In this document: positions 16,369 through 25,609 of the stretch, piece by piece | Layout of the letters: each line of letters starts with the position of its first letter | How positions within the stretch are numbered: the stretch's first letter is position 1 | Source: Bacteroidia bacterium | GTDB lineage: Bacteria > Bacteroidota > Bacteroidia > CAIKAF01 | Direction of reading: 5' to 3' | Length of the DNA stretch: 64,000 nucleotides | Assembly (NCBI GenBank): GCA_030427255.1 | Contig: JAUHWY010000002.1 | Span: forward strand, 210,377 to 274,376 | Program-made: the position numbers and the translations under genes | The notes under the pieces: model-generated | What the model saw: only the letters and a program-made list of their open reading frames with translations | Databases searched by the model: none | What the model was told of the DNA's origin: nothing

Positions 16369-17583
16369 TTAGCCGCTGGTTTCTTTCCTTTCCGCTTCCA
16401 CAACCCTATCTATAGCCTCTAAAATCAAGCCGCATATCTTTTTAATTTCTTTTTCGGTCATGATTAAAGGAGGGGCAATGCGCAAACTTTTCGCATTAAA
16501 TAAAAACCAATCGCTTACCACACCAAGCTTTAAACACTGCTCAATCACCTTAAAATTGAAGGCCTCCCGCTCAAATTCCAGAGATAAAAGCAAACCCCTG
16601 CCAAACACTCCTTGAATTTTTGAATGGTTTAGGTAATGCCTAAAAGCAGCTTCCTTTGCAACGGCTTGTTCTCCCAGGCCCTCCTTGGCAATGAATTTTA
16701 ACCCGGCCAAACCTGCTGCACAGCTTAAAGGGTGACCGCCAAAGGTGGTTAAATGCCCCAAAATAGGAGCGTGGCTAAAATGCCGCATCAATTGGGGCGA
16801 AGAAATCAAGGCGCCTATAGGCATTCCTCCTCCCAAAGCTTTAGCGCTGAGTACCATGTCCGGAACAAAACCCAAAGTGCTTGTCGAAAACATAGGACCG
16901 GTGCGGCCTAGCCCCGTTTGGATTTCATCCAAAACCAACAGAGTGCCCGTTTCTCGGCAGCGCGCGCAAAGGGCGTTTAAAAACTCTTGCGAAACGGGGC
17001 GGGTGCCTGCTTCAGCCCTTACTGTTTCAAAGAATACGGCAGCCGTTGACTGGTCTATTTGCTGCAAACTTTCTTTTTGTTCGTAATGTAAGGTAGTGAT
17101 CCCCGGAAGCAAAGGCCGGTAGGCTCCTCTAAAGTATTCGCTTCCCATAAGGCTAAGGGCACCTTGAGACGACCCATGGTAGGCCTCATGAAAGGCTGCA
17201 ATTTTGGGTCTCCCCGTGGCTCTTTTGGCCAATTTCATAGCCGCTTCCGTAGCCTCAGTTCCCGAGTTAACAAAATAAACACAGTCTAAGGGGGGCGGTA
17301 AAAACTCAGAAAGCTTTTTAGCAAAAAGTACCTGAGGGCCTTGTACCATTTCCCCGTAAACCATAACATGCGAGAATTTTCGCAATTGCTTTTTTATGGC
17401 TTGCTGTATTATCGGGTGTGCATGCCCCAAGCTACATACCGAAATACCCCCAATTAAATCGTAAAGCCATCGGCCCTGTACATCTTTCAACCGCACTCCC
17501 CGCGCAGCTACCACTTCTAGTCCCATGGGCGCAGGACTGGTTTGTGCCAAATGCCTTAAGAAATCTCCGCGATGTGAATACAT
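16369..17583 (-). CDS. Class III (acetylornithine/ornithine-type) PLP-dependent aminotransferase
   Basis: A 404-residue fold-type I aminotransferase. Landmarks are the NSGTEATEAAMKLAK phosphate-binding region, the AFHEAYHGSSQG segment, VLDEIQTGLGRTG with the cofactor-binding aspartate, and the Schiff-base lysine in LSAKALGGGMPIGA. Class III enzymes transfer amino groups from omega-amines or N-acetylornithine; the exact substrate cannot be read here, and no arginine-biosynthesis neighbours are present. A near-consensus -7 box (CACCTTTG, minus strand, 17588-17595) ends exactly 4 nt before the ATG. It is divergent from the LON-domain gene. Confidence 0.85.
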   Translation of the reverse strand: MYSHRGDFLRHLAQTSPAPMGLEVVAARGVRLKDVQGRWLYDLIGGISVCSLGHAHPIIQQAIKKQLRKFSHVMVYGEMVQGPQVLFAKKLSEFLPPPLDCVYFVNSGTEATEAAMKLAKRATGRPKIAAFHEAYHGSSQGALSLMGSEYFRGAYRPLLPGITTLHYEQKESLQQIDQSTAAVFFETVRAEAGTRPVSQEFLNALCARCRETGTLLVLDEIQTGLGRTGPMFSTSTLGFVPDMVLSAKALGGGMPIGALISSPQLMRHFSHAPILGHLTTFGGHPLSCAAGLAGLKFIAKEGLGEQAVAKEAAFRHYLNHSKIQGVFGRGLLLSLEFEREAFNFKVIEQCLKLGVVSDWFLFNAKSLRIAPPLIMTEKEIKKICGLILEAIDRVVEAERKETSG

Positions 17584-17587
17584 AGTG

Positions 17588-17595
17588 CAAAGGTG
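17588..17595 (-). promoter_or_regulatory. Near-consensus -7 box abutting the aminotransferase ATG
   Basis: CACCTTTG on the minus strand, one mismatch from TAnnTTTG, with 4 nt to the ATG. The spacing equals that at ruvX, the ABC-F gene and the lipoprotein gene. Confidence 0.3.
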
Positions 17596-17658
17596 CGTAT
17601 TCTAACAATTCCCCAATTCTTAAACAATTTTGGTGTTGCAAGGTTCTTGTCTCTGTGT

Positions 17659-18336
17659 ATGGAACATTCTAATCAACAGGAAGATGCCTTTTTCCTGCCG
17701 CTTTTTCCTCTTCATGTGGTGGTTTTTCCGGGAGAGGTGTTCAATCTTCACATTTTTGAGCAACGCTACAAGCAACTGGTGCATTATGTGAAAGAGGGCA
17801 ATGGCTTGTTTGGAGTCCTACCTGTGTTGTCTAAGCGTCCATCTGAATTTTTAACCATTGTGAAACTGAATTCCATATACCGTACGTATCCGGACGGTGC
17901 TATGGATATTCGCACACAGGGGATGCAAGTGGTGCGTTTACTAAGCTTTGACCAAAAGACAGATACCTTTATTTTCCCCACCGGAGTGGTTACGGCCAAG
18001 CATGATTTGCACTTGGGTTTAGAGCAGTCCACCGCAGTTCCGGAAGTCTGGCAACGGTTCCGAGCGTCCTTGTTTGAGCTGAGTCATCATTTAGGAGTAA
18101 CGCGAAACTTCATACCTTCGGAAAACCATTTTGCGGTTTTTAAGGTGGTTCACTATTTAGGCTTTTCGCCGGAACAAGAGTACGAATTGCTTTTTTGCAG
18201 CAATGAAACAGAGCGTATGCTTTTGGTTATGAAAATGTTGCAAAAGGTGCTCCCCGATGTCAAGCACAAAGAAGAAATGCGCCACCGAATTTCCCTAAAT
18301 GGTCATTTTAAAGAGTTAAAATCACCGGAATTTTAA
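17659..18336 (+). CDS. LON peptidase substrate-binding (N-terminal) domain protein
   Basis: A 225-residue protein starting at ATG 17659 (MEHSNQQEDAFFLPLFPLHV); the longer frame to 17593 lacks similarity. The N-terminal LPLFPLHVVVFPGEVFNLHI and FEQRYKQLV motifs identify the LON substrate-binding (PUA-like) domain. A helical C-terminal part follows (EYELLFCSNETERMLLVMKM), with no ATPase or protease domain. Such stand-alone proteins occur widely; the role is inferred to be protein recognition. It heads a plus-strand operon: M61 peptidase 9 nt downstream, then MazG-like and TIGR02757 genes that overlap. Confidence 0.85.
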   Translation: MEHSNQQEDAFFLPLFPLHVVVFPGEVFNLHIFEQRYKQLVHYVKEGNGLFGVLPVLSKRPSEFLTIVKLNSIYRTYPDGAMDIRTQGMQVVRLLSFDQKTDTFIFPTGVVTAKHDLHLGLEQSTAVPEVWQRFRASLFELSHHLGVTRNFIPSENHFAVFKVVHYLGFSPEQEYELLFCSNETERMLLVMKMLQKVLPDVKHKEEMRHRISLNGHFKELKSPEF

Positions 18337-18344
18337 TTAAGAAC

Positions 18345-20198
18345 ATGACTTCATTGGTTTCATTTTCTACCCTTAGTCTTTTAGGTCTTTTGGGTGCCTC
18401 TTCTATCCATGCCCTGGATACCTTGGCTGTAGATTTGCATATGAATCAAACGCCCGACGACCGTGTTCGGGTGGTATGGCACCTACCCAATTCCATGCAA
18501 GGCCAGCAAAGATTTAGAATGCCGGCTGTGGTTCCCGGAACTTACAGCGTGTATAATTTTGGCCGCTTTGTTAAAGACCTTCGTGCTTATCGGGGAGCCA
18601 AACCCGAGACCCCGGAACAGGAAGATCAGAATACTTGGCTCTTAAAAGATTCAGAAAGCATCGACTCATTGGTATACTGGGTAGACGATACTTTTGACGA
18701 TACCAATTACCAAAATTGGGTTTTTGAGCCTGCAGGAACCAATTTCGAAGAAGGGAAAAATTTCTTACTGAATTTCCATGGGCTGGTCGGCTATGTCGAA
18801 GGGTTTCAACACCAAATGCCCTACGTGGTAGATTGCCGAGTACCCACAGATTTCAGGGTGGCTACCGGTCTCGAAATTATAGACAATACCCCCGGCCGGG
18901 TGCGGCTTTCCGCCCAAAACTACCATCAACTGGTAGATGGACCCGCTATGTTTTGCAAACCCGATATGGTAACCAAAAGCTTGGGAAGCGCAGAAGTTAC
19001 CGTAGCCGTTTACAATCCATCCGGAAGAATTAGTGCCGAGAAAATTATGGGCGTGGTTTCTCCTGTTATGGAAGCTATATATAGCTATTTGGGTGACAGC
19101 CTGCCCGTGGATAAGTATGCCTTTATCTTTTATCTGGTCGATCAAATGAGGTCTCCCGGTGCCGGTGCTTTAGAGCATGGAAACTCTTCGGTGTATTACT
19201 TGCCGGTGCTCACAGAGTCCATGCTTCTAAACATGGTTCGAGACGTGGCGGCCCATGAGTTTTTTCATATCGTTACGCCCTTGAACCTGCATTCCGAAGA
19301 CATTCATTATTTCGATTACCACGCCCCTACCATGAGTAAGCATTTGTGGCTTTACGAAGGGGGAACGGAATACTCCAGTGGATTAGTTCAAGTGCGGCAT
19401 GGCCTTATGGATGGAACCGCATTTCTGGATTGGCTAACGGAAAAGGTAGTTGGAGCTGCTGCCTACACCGACAAACTTGCGTTTACAGAACTTTCTGAGG
19501 GCTGTTTGGACGAGCACAAAGAGGAGTACGGAAACGTGTATCAAAAAGGAGCCTTAATTAATGCCTGTTTGGATTTGGTGCTTAGGCACAAAGGAGGCAA
19601 TGTACAGTTTGGATATCCTGACCTTATTGAGCAAATGTCCAAAATGTATGGACCAAACCGGCCCTTCCCTGACGATTCCTTGTTCATCTTGATTCGATCC
19701 CTAGGCCACGAACATGCTGCGGATTTTTTGGAAAGGCATGTGGCGGGACCTGCGCCTTTGCCCTTAAAAGAAATTTTTGACTGGGTTGGCGTAGATTTTA
19801 GAAACCGAGATACATTAATGGTGCGCGACTTAGGTTTTGATATAAAGCGGCTCCTGTACGATGGCTCTGCGCAAGCCTATTATGTGAGCAGCAGCAGCGA
19901 TGTTACCGAATTGGGAAAAAAGCTTGGCATAAAAGAGGGTACCTATATTCTCGAAGTTGGAGGTATTTCCCTGAAAAACAAAGAAGATTTAGCGAAGCTG
20001 AAAAAGGAGCGCCTCGCTTTTGCCTTAGACAAACCTTTGGATATTCGGCTGGGCAAACAAAAGAAGTCCGGTATGAAATCCAAGCAAAAGACCTTGAAAC
20101 CCGGAGCAGTCGCTTGGGTTTCCGGTATTGAATTTGTGCGCCGGAGCAACCCAACCCAAGCTCAGGAAACCCTTTGGAAAGCATGGCTAAACCTTTAA
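18345..20198 (+). CDS. M61 family metallopeptidase (glycyl aminopeptidase-like, with PDZ)
   Basis: A 617-residue exported zinc peptidase. The signal peptide is MTSLVSFSTLSLLGLLGASS, with cleavage near IHA. An N-terminal beta domain (~30-200) precedes the gluzincin catalytic domain. That domain has HEFFH near residue 304 and LWLYEGGTEY, which supplies the third ligand glutamate, downstream. The C-terminal PDZ-like segment contains LGKKLGIKEGTYILEVGGIS. M61 enzymes remove N-terminal residues in the periplasm or outside the cell. It overlaps the next gene by 16 nt. Confidence 0.9.
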   Translation: MTSLVSFSTLSLLGLLGASSIHALDTLAVDLHMNQTPDDRVRVVWHLPNSMQGQQRFRMPAVVPGTYSVYNFGRFVKDLRAYRGAKPETPEQEDQNTWLLKDSESIDSLVYWVDDTFDDTNYQNWVFEPAGTNFEEGKNFLLNFHGLVGYVEGFQHQMPYVVDCRVPTDFRVATGLEIIDNTPGRVRLSAQNYHQLVDGPAMFCKPDMVTKSLGSAEVTVAVYNPSGRISAEKIMGVVSPVMEAIYSYLGDSLPVDKYAFIFYLVDQMRSPGAGALEHGNSSVYYLPVLTESMLLNMVRDVAAHEFFHIVTPLNLHSEDIHYFDYHAPTMSKHLWLYEGGTEYSSGLVQVRHGLMDGTAFLDWLTEKVVGAAAYTDKLAFTELSEGCLDEHKEEYGNVYQKGALINACLDLVLRHKGGNVQFGYPDLIEQMSKMYGPNRPFPDDSLFILIRSLGHEHAADFLERHVAGPAPLPLKEIFDWVGVDFRNRDTLMVRDLGFDIKRLLYDGSAQAYYVSSSSDVTELGKKLGIKEGTYILEVGGISLKNKEDLAKLKKERLAFALDKPLDIRLGKQKKSGMKSKQKTLKPGAVAWVSGIEFVRRSNPTQAQETLWKAWLNL

Positions 20199-20614
20199 AA
20201 ACCCTTCGCTTTTTAGGCGAAAAAGTAGCGGAGTTTCACACGGCCTTCCTCATTGGCAATAAAAGCAATCCCGACTTGCTTTCTTTGCAGGAGGCTACCT
20301 TGAGGTACACCCTAATGAGGGAAGAAAACGAGGAATACCTTGAGGCTTGCCGAAAAGAAGACTTAGAAGGGATTGCAGATGCACTGGGCGATCAACTTTA
20401 TGTTTTGCTGGGAACGGCCCTAAGGCACGGCCTTATGGAGCGTTTGGATTCCATCTTTTTGGAAATTCATCGCTCCAATATGTCCAAACTGGATGCTCAG
20501 GGTCGGCCCATTTTTAGAGAGGATGGGAAAGTTCTGAAAAGCAAAGAGTGGTCTCCTCCTAATTTAGCACCTTTTCTCAAAGAGGCCGGGGATGAGGAGT
20601 CTAGTCATGGATGA
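20183..20614 (+). CDS. MazG-like nucleotide pyrophosphohydrolase
   Basis: A 143-residue all-alpha NTP pyrophosphohydrolase-like protein. ATG at 20183 (MAKPLKTLRFLGEKV) is preferred to an upstream TTG at 20174. The magnesium-binding pattern EExxE...D appears as REENEEYLEA followed by LEGIADALGDQLYVLLGTAL. The C-terminal NMSKLDAQGRPIFREDGKVL is typical of the phage/bacterial single-domain type. These enzymes hydrolyse non-canonical NTPs or dNTPs. It overlaps both the M61 gene and the TIGR02757 gene. Confidence 0.85.
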   Translation: MAKPLKTLRFLGEKVAEFHTAFLIGNKSNPDLLSLQEATLRYTLMREENEEYLEACRKEDLEGIADALGDQLYVLLGTALRHGLMERLDSIFLEIHRSNMSKLDAQGRPIFREDGKVLKSKEWSPPNLAPFLKEAGDEESSHG

Positions 20615-21377
20615 GCCCGGTCTGAAAGATTGGTTAGAGGTCAAGTTTAAGCAATTTGCCTCTCCCGACTTTATAGCTACCGACCCTATTTCTATTCCGC
20701 ATCAGTTTAAGGCCAAAGAGGACCGAGAAATAGCAGGCTTTTTGACCGCAACGTTGAGCTGGGGCCAACGCCCGACGATTTTAAAAAATGCCCAACTGTT
20801 GTTGGATTGGATGGATAATGCTCCACACGATTTTATCCTACACCATACTCAGGCAGATTTGAAGCCATTTTCCTCCTTTGTTCATAGGACCTTTAATGGC
20901 ACCGATTGCTTGTTTTTCCTTAGCTGTTTACGGCAGCTTTACACAAGGTATGGATGCTTGGAACAGGTTTTTTTACAAGCCCAAGAGGGCGAAGAAGAGG
21001 ATTTGGGACCGGTATGGTTTAGGTTTAGAAGGCTGTTTTGCGGTGAGCGGGAGCCGGGGCGCACCGGAAAGCATTTGCCAAATCCCTTAAAGGGGGCTGC
21101 TGCCAAACGTTGGAACATGTGGTTGCGCTGGATGGTTCGTCCGGCCATCGAAGGTGTTGACTTTGGAATTTGGAAAAAGGTTAGCCCGGCTTGCTTACAT
21201 CTTCCCTTAGACTTGCACTCGGGCAAAACAGCTCGAACCTTGGGTTTGCTGCATCGAAAACAAGACGATTGGAAGGCTGTTCGTGAACTAACCTTGACCT
21301 TAAGGCATTTTGACCCTGCCGACCCTTGCAAATATGACTACGCTTTATACGGAGCAGGGGTTTTTGAACGTTTCTAA
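20592..21377 (+). CDS. TIGR02757 family protein
   Basis: A 261-residue member of TIGR02757, recognised by DREIAGFLTATLSWGQRPTI, FVHRTFNGTD, KRWNMWLRWMVRP, the HLPLDLHSGKTARTLGL motif and the final FDPADPCKYDYALYGAGV. The pattern resembles DNA glycosylase-like helix-hairpin-helix folds, but no function is established for the family. ATG 20592 and ATG 20607 are both possible starts. It is the last gene of the four-gene operon and overlaps the MazG-like gene by 23 nt. Confidence 0.88.
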   Translation: MRSLVMDEPGLKDWLEVKFKQFASPDFIATDPISIPHQFKAKEDREIAGFLTATLSWGQRPTILKNAQLLLDWMDNAPHDFILHHTQADLKPFSSFVHRTFNGTDCLFFLSCLRQLYTRYGCLEQVFLQAQEGEEEDLGPVWFRFRRLFCGEREPGRTGKHLPNPLKGAAAKRWNMWLRWMVRPAIEGVDFGIWKKVSPACLHLPLDLHSGKTARTLGLLHRKQDDWKAVRELTLTLRHFDPADPCKYDYALYGAGVFERF

Positions 21378-21424
21378 TAGGGGTTGTTAAGTGCTGCTTG
21401 TTGAAAATAACCATTAGCAAAGCG

Positions 21425-21453
21425 TTGAAGCCTGATAAATGCCCTTACTTTTG
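21425..21453 (+). promoter_or_regulatory. Promoter of ftsK
   Basis: TTG at 21425-21427 and TACTTTTG at 21446-21453 are separated by 18 nt. The ATG lies 22 nt after the -7 box. Confidence 0.5.
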
Positions 21454-21475
21454 ATAGGAATACCCTGTCCCCCTT

Positions 21476-24043
21476 ATGGCGGCCAAAGAGAAGAAAAGAA
21501 AGCAAACTCCCCAGAACGTTTTTCGGGATGCTCCCGAAGAAGAAGCGAAGCCAAAAGCCAAGGCTCCACGCTCAAAAGGTAGCGCCCTAAAATTGCGTCG
21601 CCCGACTTTTCTTAAAAGGTTTTGGTCAAACAGTTCCAATCGAAAGCTTAGCGGCCTTGCACTACTCGTTTTCTCTGCTTTTTTGTTTACTGCCTGCTTT
21701 GAATACCTAAGGCATTGGAAGTTTGACCAGTCGGTACTTCATCATGGTGCAGATATGGCCGAACCGCCCAGAAACAGCTTGGGTTTTTTTGGAGCTTGGC
21801 TGGCCCACCAGTGTATGTTTTACGGTTTTGGTTGGTCCTTTTTCTTGATATTCCCCCCCTTATGGCGCACAGCCCTTAGGTGGTTTACTCAAAGACCTTT
21901 GGCTTGGTTTTCTTTGCCCTCCAGCCGGTTTGTTTTTGGTATGGTTTGGCTATCGGCAGTTTTGGGACTTTTGGTGCCCGGTTTGCAAAATGGTTTAGCT
22001 GCAGGGGCTTTGGGATTAAAAATCACTCACTTTTTCTCTTTGTATGTGGGTAGCTTAGGTACCGGCCTTTTGCTCTTGGCCTCTGCTCTGGCCTATGTGG
22101 TTTTGTACGAACCTATAGTGGCTCGATGGCTCTGGAGGTCGGCTCAAAAAGTGGGAGAAGAGATACCTGATGAAGAAGAAAGTGCTCCTCCGCCCGAAGT
22201 ATATACCCACCGAAGTGCCATTCCCGAGGATTCCACCGAAGATGAGGCACATTCAGCAGAAGATATCGAAGTGTCCGAGGACGATTTGCTGGTAAGGGAT
22301 GTGGCTCCTAAGGAAGAAGCTGTGGCGGAATCTCCTACTGCTGAGGGAGAAGGGGATGAAGAGCCTCAGGAGGAGGCGTTTAGCCCTCAGGAGGGAGATA
22401 CGGTTTCTTTTGAAGTACCTAAAGCCCCTCCAAAAGCTCCAAAACCTGATCCCGAAGAGGACTTAACCATGGAAGTGGAAGTTGCAGAGGCCCAAGACGA
22501 AGTGGCAGATCTGAGCGTGGAAGGAAATCCTAGACAAGGGTTAGATACAAGCTATGATCCCACCTTAGATTTGAGTGGTTTTAAATTTCCACCGCTTGAT
22601 TTGTTGGTAGACCATGGAAATTCGGAGCTAAAAGTGGATCAGGAAGAGCTCGAAGCCAATAAAAACCGAATTGTAGAAACGCTGCGCAACTACGGGGTAG
22701 AAATTGCGAAAATTAAAGCTACTATTGGGCCTACGGTTACCCTATACGAAATAGTGCCGGCTCCGGGGGTGCGCATTTCAAAAATCAAAAACCTGGAAGA
22801 CGATATTGCCCTGAGTTTGGCAGCTCATGGCATTCGAATTATTGCTCCTATTCCCGGAAAAGGAACCATTGGCATTGAGGTGCCCAATTCTAACCGCGCT
22901 GTGGTGGGGATGCGCAAGGTTATGCAAAGCGAAAAATTTGCCCAAACCCGATTCGATTTACCCATTGCTTTGGGTCGTACCATTTCCAACGAGGTTTATG
23001 TAGCCGATTTGGCAAAAATGCCCCACCTGTTGGTTGCCGGTGCTACCGGCCAAGGTAAGTCGGTTGGAATTAATGCACTGCTTGTTTCCCTCTTGTACAA
23101 ACGTCATCCTTCGGAGCTTAAGTTTGTGATGGTAGATCCTAAAAAGGTGGAACTTACCCTGTATGGCATTATTGAAAAGCACTACTTAGCAAAATTGCCC
23201 GACGAGGAAGAGCCCATTATTACGGACACCAAAAAAGTAATTCACACCTTGAATTCCTTGTGTATTGAGATGGACAACCGCTACGAGCTGCTTAAGACAG
23301 CCAAAGTCCGGAACCTAAAGGAATACAACAGTAAGTTTAAGTCCAGAAAATTGAACCCCGAGGAGGGGCATCGCTTTTTGCCCTATATCGTTTTGGTTAT
23401 AGACGAATTTGCCGATTTGATTATGACGGCAGGAAAGGAAGTGGAAATGCCCATTGCCCGAATTGCGCAGTTGGCAAGGGCCGTGGGAATTCACCTTATT
23501 ATTGCTACCCAGCGGCCTTCGGTAAACATTATTACCGGAACCATTAAGGCAAACTTCCCGGCTCGTTTGGCATTTAGGGTTTCTTCTAAGGTAGATTCGC
23601 GTACCATTTTGGATGCCGGAGGGGCAGAACAGCTGATTGGGCAAGGAGATATGTTGCTTTCTTTGGGTAGCGACTTGGTACGTTTGCAATGTCCTTTTGT
23701 AGATACCCCTGAGGTTGAAGATATTGTCCGTTTTATTGGGGAGCAACGAGGCTACCCGGAGGCCTTCTTATTGCCGGAATATGAAGGCGATGAAGAAAGT
23801 GCCAAGGGAGGCTTAGACCCATCGGAGAAAGATAGCTTGTTTAACGAGGCTGCTACCATTATTGTGCAGAGCCAACAGGGAAGTGCCTCCTTACTGCAGC
23901 GCAAGTTAAACATTGGATATAATCGGGCGGGAAGGCTCATTGACCAAATGGAAGCTGTAGGCATTGTAGGGCCAAATAGGGGAAGTAAACCCAGAGAAGT
24001 ACTCATTAAAGATGAGGCCAGTTTAGATATTTATTTGGATTGA
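21476..24043 (+). CDS. ftsK: DNA translocase FtsK/SpoIIIE
   Basis: An 855-residue chromosome-dimer-resolution/segregation motor. Basic N-terminal residues are followed by four membrane helices within ~60-200 (for example LALLVFSAFLFTACFEYL). An acidic Pro/Glu-rich linker (~225-350) comes next, and then the RecA-like motor: GATGQGKS Walker A near residue 521, VMVDPKKVELTLYG, and Walker B in LPYIVLVIDEFADLIM. A C-terminal winged-helix gamma domain (SLLQRKLNIGYNRAGRLIDQ) recognises KOPS-like DNA. It sits in the division septum membrane. A lolA-like gene follows, a common pairing in this phylum. Confidence 0.96.
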   Translation: MAAKEKKRKQTPQNVFRDAPEEEAKPKAKAPRSKGSALKLRRPTFLKRFWSNSSNRKLSGLALLVFSAFLFTACFEYLRHWKFDQSVLHHGADMAEPPRNSLGFFGAWLAHQCMFYGFGWSFFLIFPPLWRTALRWFTQRPLAWFSLPSSRFVFGMVWLSAVLGLLVPGLQNGLAAGALGLKITHFFSLYVGSLGTGLLLLASALAYVVLYEPIVARWLWRSAQKVGEEIPDEEESAPPPEVYTHRSAIPEDSTEDEAHSAEDIEVSEDDLLVRDVAPKEEAVAESPTAEGEGDEEPQEEAFSPQEGDTVSFEVPKAPPKAPKPDPEEDLTMEVEVAEAQDEVADLSVEGNPRQGLDTSYDPTLDLSGFKFPPLDLLVDHGNSELKVDQEELEANKNRIVETLRNYGVEIAKIKATIGPTVTLYEIVPAPGVRISKIKNLEDDIALSLAAHGIRIIAPIPGKGTIGIEVPNSNRAVVGMRKVMQSEKFAQTRFDLPIALGRTISNEVYVADLAKMPHLLVAGATGQGKSVGINALLVSLLYKRHPSELKFVMVDPKKVELTLYGIIEKHYLAKLPDEEEPIITDTKKVIHTLNSLCIEMDNRYELLKTAKVRNLKEYNSKFKSRKLNPEEGHRFLPYIVLVIDEFADLIMTAGKEVEMPIARIAQLARAVGIHLIIATQRPSVNIITGTIKANFPARLAFRVSSKVDSRTILDAGGAEQLIGQGDMLLSLGSDLVRLQCPFVDTPEVEDIVRFIGEQRGYPEAFLLPEYEGDEESAKGGLDPSEKDSLFNEAATIIVQSQQGSASLLQRKLNIGYNRAGRLIDQMEAVGIVGPNRGSKPREVLIKDEASLDIYLD

Positions 24044-24059
24044 ATCTGGGGGAGCGTTT

Positions 24060-24232
24060 GCCCTTGGAGGTGGAACTTTGCGGCAAGGATTGCAGCGGTA
24101 GCCCACAGTTTCAAGGCCTTGGTATTTGCGGCTTGCCGGGAGCGACCATAGGAAGCTCCCCGGAAAGCCTGCAAAACCCGGCCTTGAAACGAGGACTACA
24201 AGCGAAAAGCCTGCTCGGCCGCCCAATCCAAT
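24060..24232 (+). repeat. GC-rich structured intergenic element, copy D
   Basis: Directly downstream of ftsK on the same strand. Perfect 11-bp arms GTTTCAAGGCC (24108-24118) and GGCCTTGAAAC (24180-24190) enclose a second stem and a GAGC-GACCATAGGAA-GCTC apical hairpin. It starts with AAGGATTGCAGCGGTAGCCC and ends with ACGAGGACTACAAGCGAAAA and CGGCCGCCCAATCC. This is the best-preserved fold of the family. Confidence 0.65.
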
Positions 24233-24280
24233 ATTCATGCATCTAATTTGTCTTTTGAATCGCTTTTCGATCAAAGACCT

Positions 24281-24288
24281 TACCTTTG
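24281..24288 (+). promoter_or_regulatory. -7 box of lolA-like gene
   Basis: TACCTTTG, exact consensus. It lies 37 nt before ATG 24326 and 16 nt before ATG 24305, and downstream of the 24248 frame start, so it rules out the longest version of the ORF. Confidence 0.5.
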
Positions 24289-24325
24289 GAACGCTCTTTG
24301 TACTATGCAAAACAAATACGACAAG

Positions 24326-24973
24326 ATGAAGTACCTGGTATATATGGTGGTAGGGATGTGGAGCTTTTTTGGGTTTCTTGCGGAAGCTCAGAATGTTGGA
24401 GAAGCAAAGGCCCTGTTGGATAAGTTGAGTGAGAAGACTAAATCTTACGAAACGGTAGAGGTGGCATTTAGCTTTTTAGTGACCAACAAAGAGCAAGACA
24501 TTCGCGAAGAACGCAAGGGCAAGCTTAAAATGAAAGGCGAAAAGTATGTCCTGGAAATGGACAGTTTGCTCATTGTTTGCAATGGAAAGCAAGTGACCAG
24601 TTACAGTCGGGAAATGAATGAGGCTCAGGTGATTCCTGTAGATGAGCTGGATGAGGACGCGCTTACCCCTGAATCTATGTTTACTATTTATGAGGAAGGG
24701 TTTAAGTCTCGAATTCGCGAAGAAAAAGTTGAGGATGGACGGAAAATCACCGTGGTGGACTTGTATCCTTTAGAACCCAAGGAAAAGGATTATACCATTG
24801 TGCGCTTGGATATTGACGAAGAAAAGTTGCGGATTACCCGCGCCGTGGTGATTGGTAAGAATGGCACCTTATACATTTACACCATTCATCAGTTTAAGCC
24901 AAACGCTCCTTTGAGCGAAGCGGAATTTGAATTTAATGAAGCCGATTTTCCGGGAGTTACCATTATAGAGTAA
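24326..24973 (+). CDS. lolA: LolA-like outer-membrane lipoprotein carrier protein
   Basis: A 215-residue periplasmic protein. ATG 24326 begins the signal peptide (MKYLVYMVVGMWSFFGFLAEA, then QNV); an in-frame ATG at 24305 is an alternative, and the promoter box excludes the 24248 start. The mature protein has the LolA-type incomplete beta-barrel pattern: AKALLDKLSEKTKSYETVEV, then LKMKGEKYVLEMDSLLIVCN, and the C-terminal FEFNEADFPGVTIIE. LolA carries lipoproteins across the periplasm. Bacteroidota homologues commonly follow ftsK, as here. Confidence 0.8.
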   Translation: MKYLVYMVVGMWSFFGFLAEAQNVGEAKALLDKLSEKTKSYETVEVAFSFLVTNKEQDIREERKGKLKMKGEKYVLEMDSLLIVCNGKQVTSYSREMNEAQVIPVDELDEDALTPESMFTIYEEGFKSRIREEKVEDGRKITVVDLYPLEPKEKDYTIVRLDIDEEKLRITRAVVIGKNGTLYIYTIHQFKPNAPLSEAEFEFNEADFPGVTIIE

Positions 24974-24978
24974 ACAAA

Positions 24979-25590
24979 CTAACGGATGTTAAGGCTGAAA
25001 TTCTTTTGACCTTCCAACATACCTTCCAGCTGATCTCCTGCCTCTACTTTACCTACCCCTGCCGGGGTGCCCGTAAAGATAAGGTCGCCTATTTTAAGCA
25101 TAAAGTATTGGGAAATCTCCTCCACAAGGGCCGGTATGGAAAAGAGCATATCTCCGGTAAAGCCATCCTGTACGGGTAAGCCGTTTTTCAGCAATTGAAA
25201 GCGAAGGGATTGCAAATCGCCAAAGCTTTCTGCCGGAAGTAAGTCGCCTACAAAAGCAGCGCCGTCAAATGCCTTGGCTTTTTCCCACGGGAGTCCTTTG
25301 GACTTAAGTTCTTGTTGCAGGTCGCGTGCGGTAAAGTCAATACCCAAGCCAATGCTATGGATGTAACGATGGGCAAATTTTTTTTGGATGTGTTTTCCGG
25401 CACGGCCAATGCGAAGCACGAGTTCACATTCGTAGTGAATGTCATTAGAGAAAGCGGGAATAATAAAAGGGTTGTTTTTGGGAACAAGTGCCGAATCGGG
25501 TTTAAGGAACAACACCGGTTCTTTGGGCAGTTCATTGCCTAATTCGGCAGCGTGAAGGCCGTAATTTCTGCCAACGCAAATAATTTTCAT
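24979..25590 (-). CDS. Fumarylacetoacetate hydrolase family protein
   Basis: A 203-residue FAH-fold enzyme starting MKIICVGRNYGLHAAELGNE. The metal-binding acidic residues are in YECELVLRIG, followed by GIDFTARDLQQELKSKGLPW and the C-terminal GDLIFTGTPAGVGKVEAGD. The family includes acylpyruvate hydrolases, oxaloacetate decarboxylases and related enzymes acting on 2-oxo acids with a divalent metal. The exact substrate cannot be assigned. It is convergent with the lolA-like gene (5 nt between ends). Confidence 0.9.
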   Translation of the reverse strand: MKIICVGRNYGLHAAELGNELPKEPVLFLKPDSALVPKNNPFIIPAFSNDIHYECELVLRIGRAGKHIQKKFAHRYIHSIGLGIDFTARDLQQELKSKGLPWEKAKAFDGAAFVGDLLPAESFGDLQSLRFQLLKNGLPVQDGFTGDMLFSIPALVEEISQYFMLKIGDLIFTGTPAGVGKVEAGDQLEGMLEGQKNFSLNIR

Positions 25591-25609
25591 AGCTGCAACA
25601 TATAATCGC

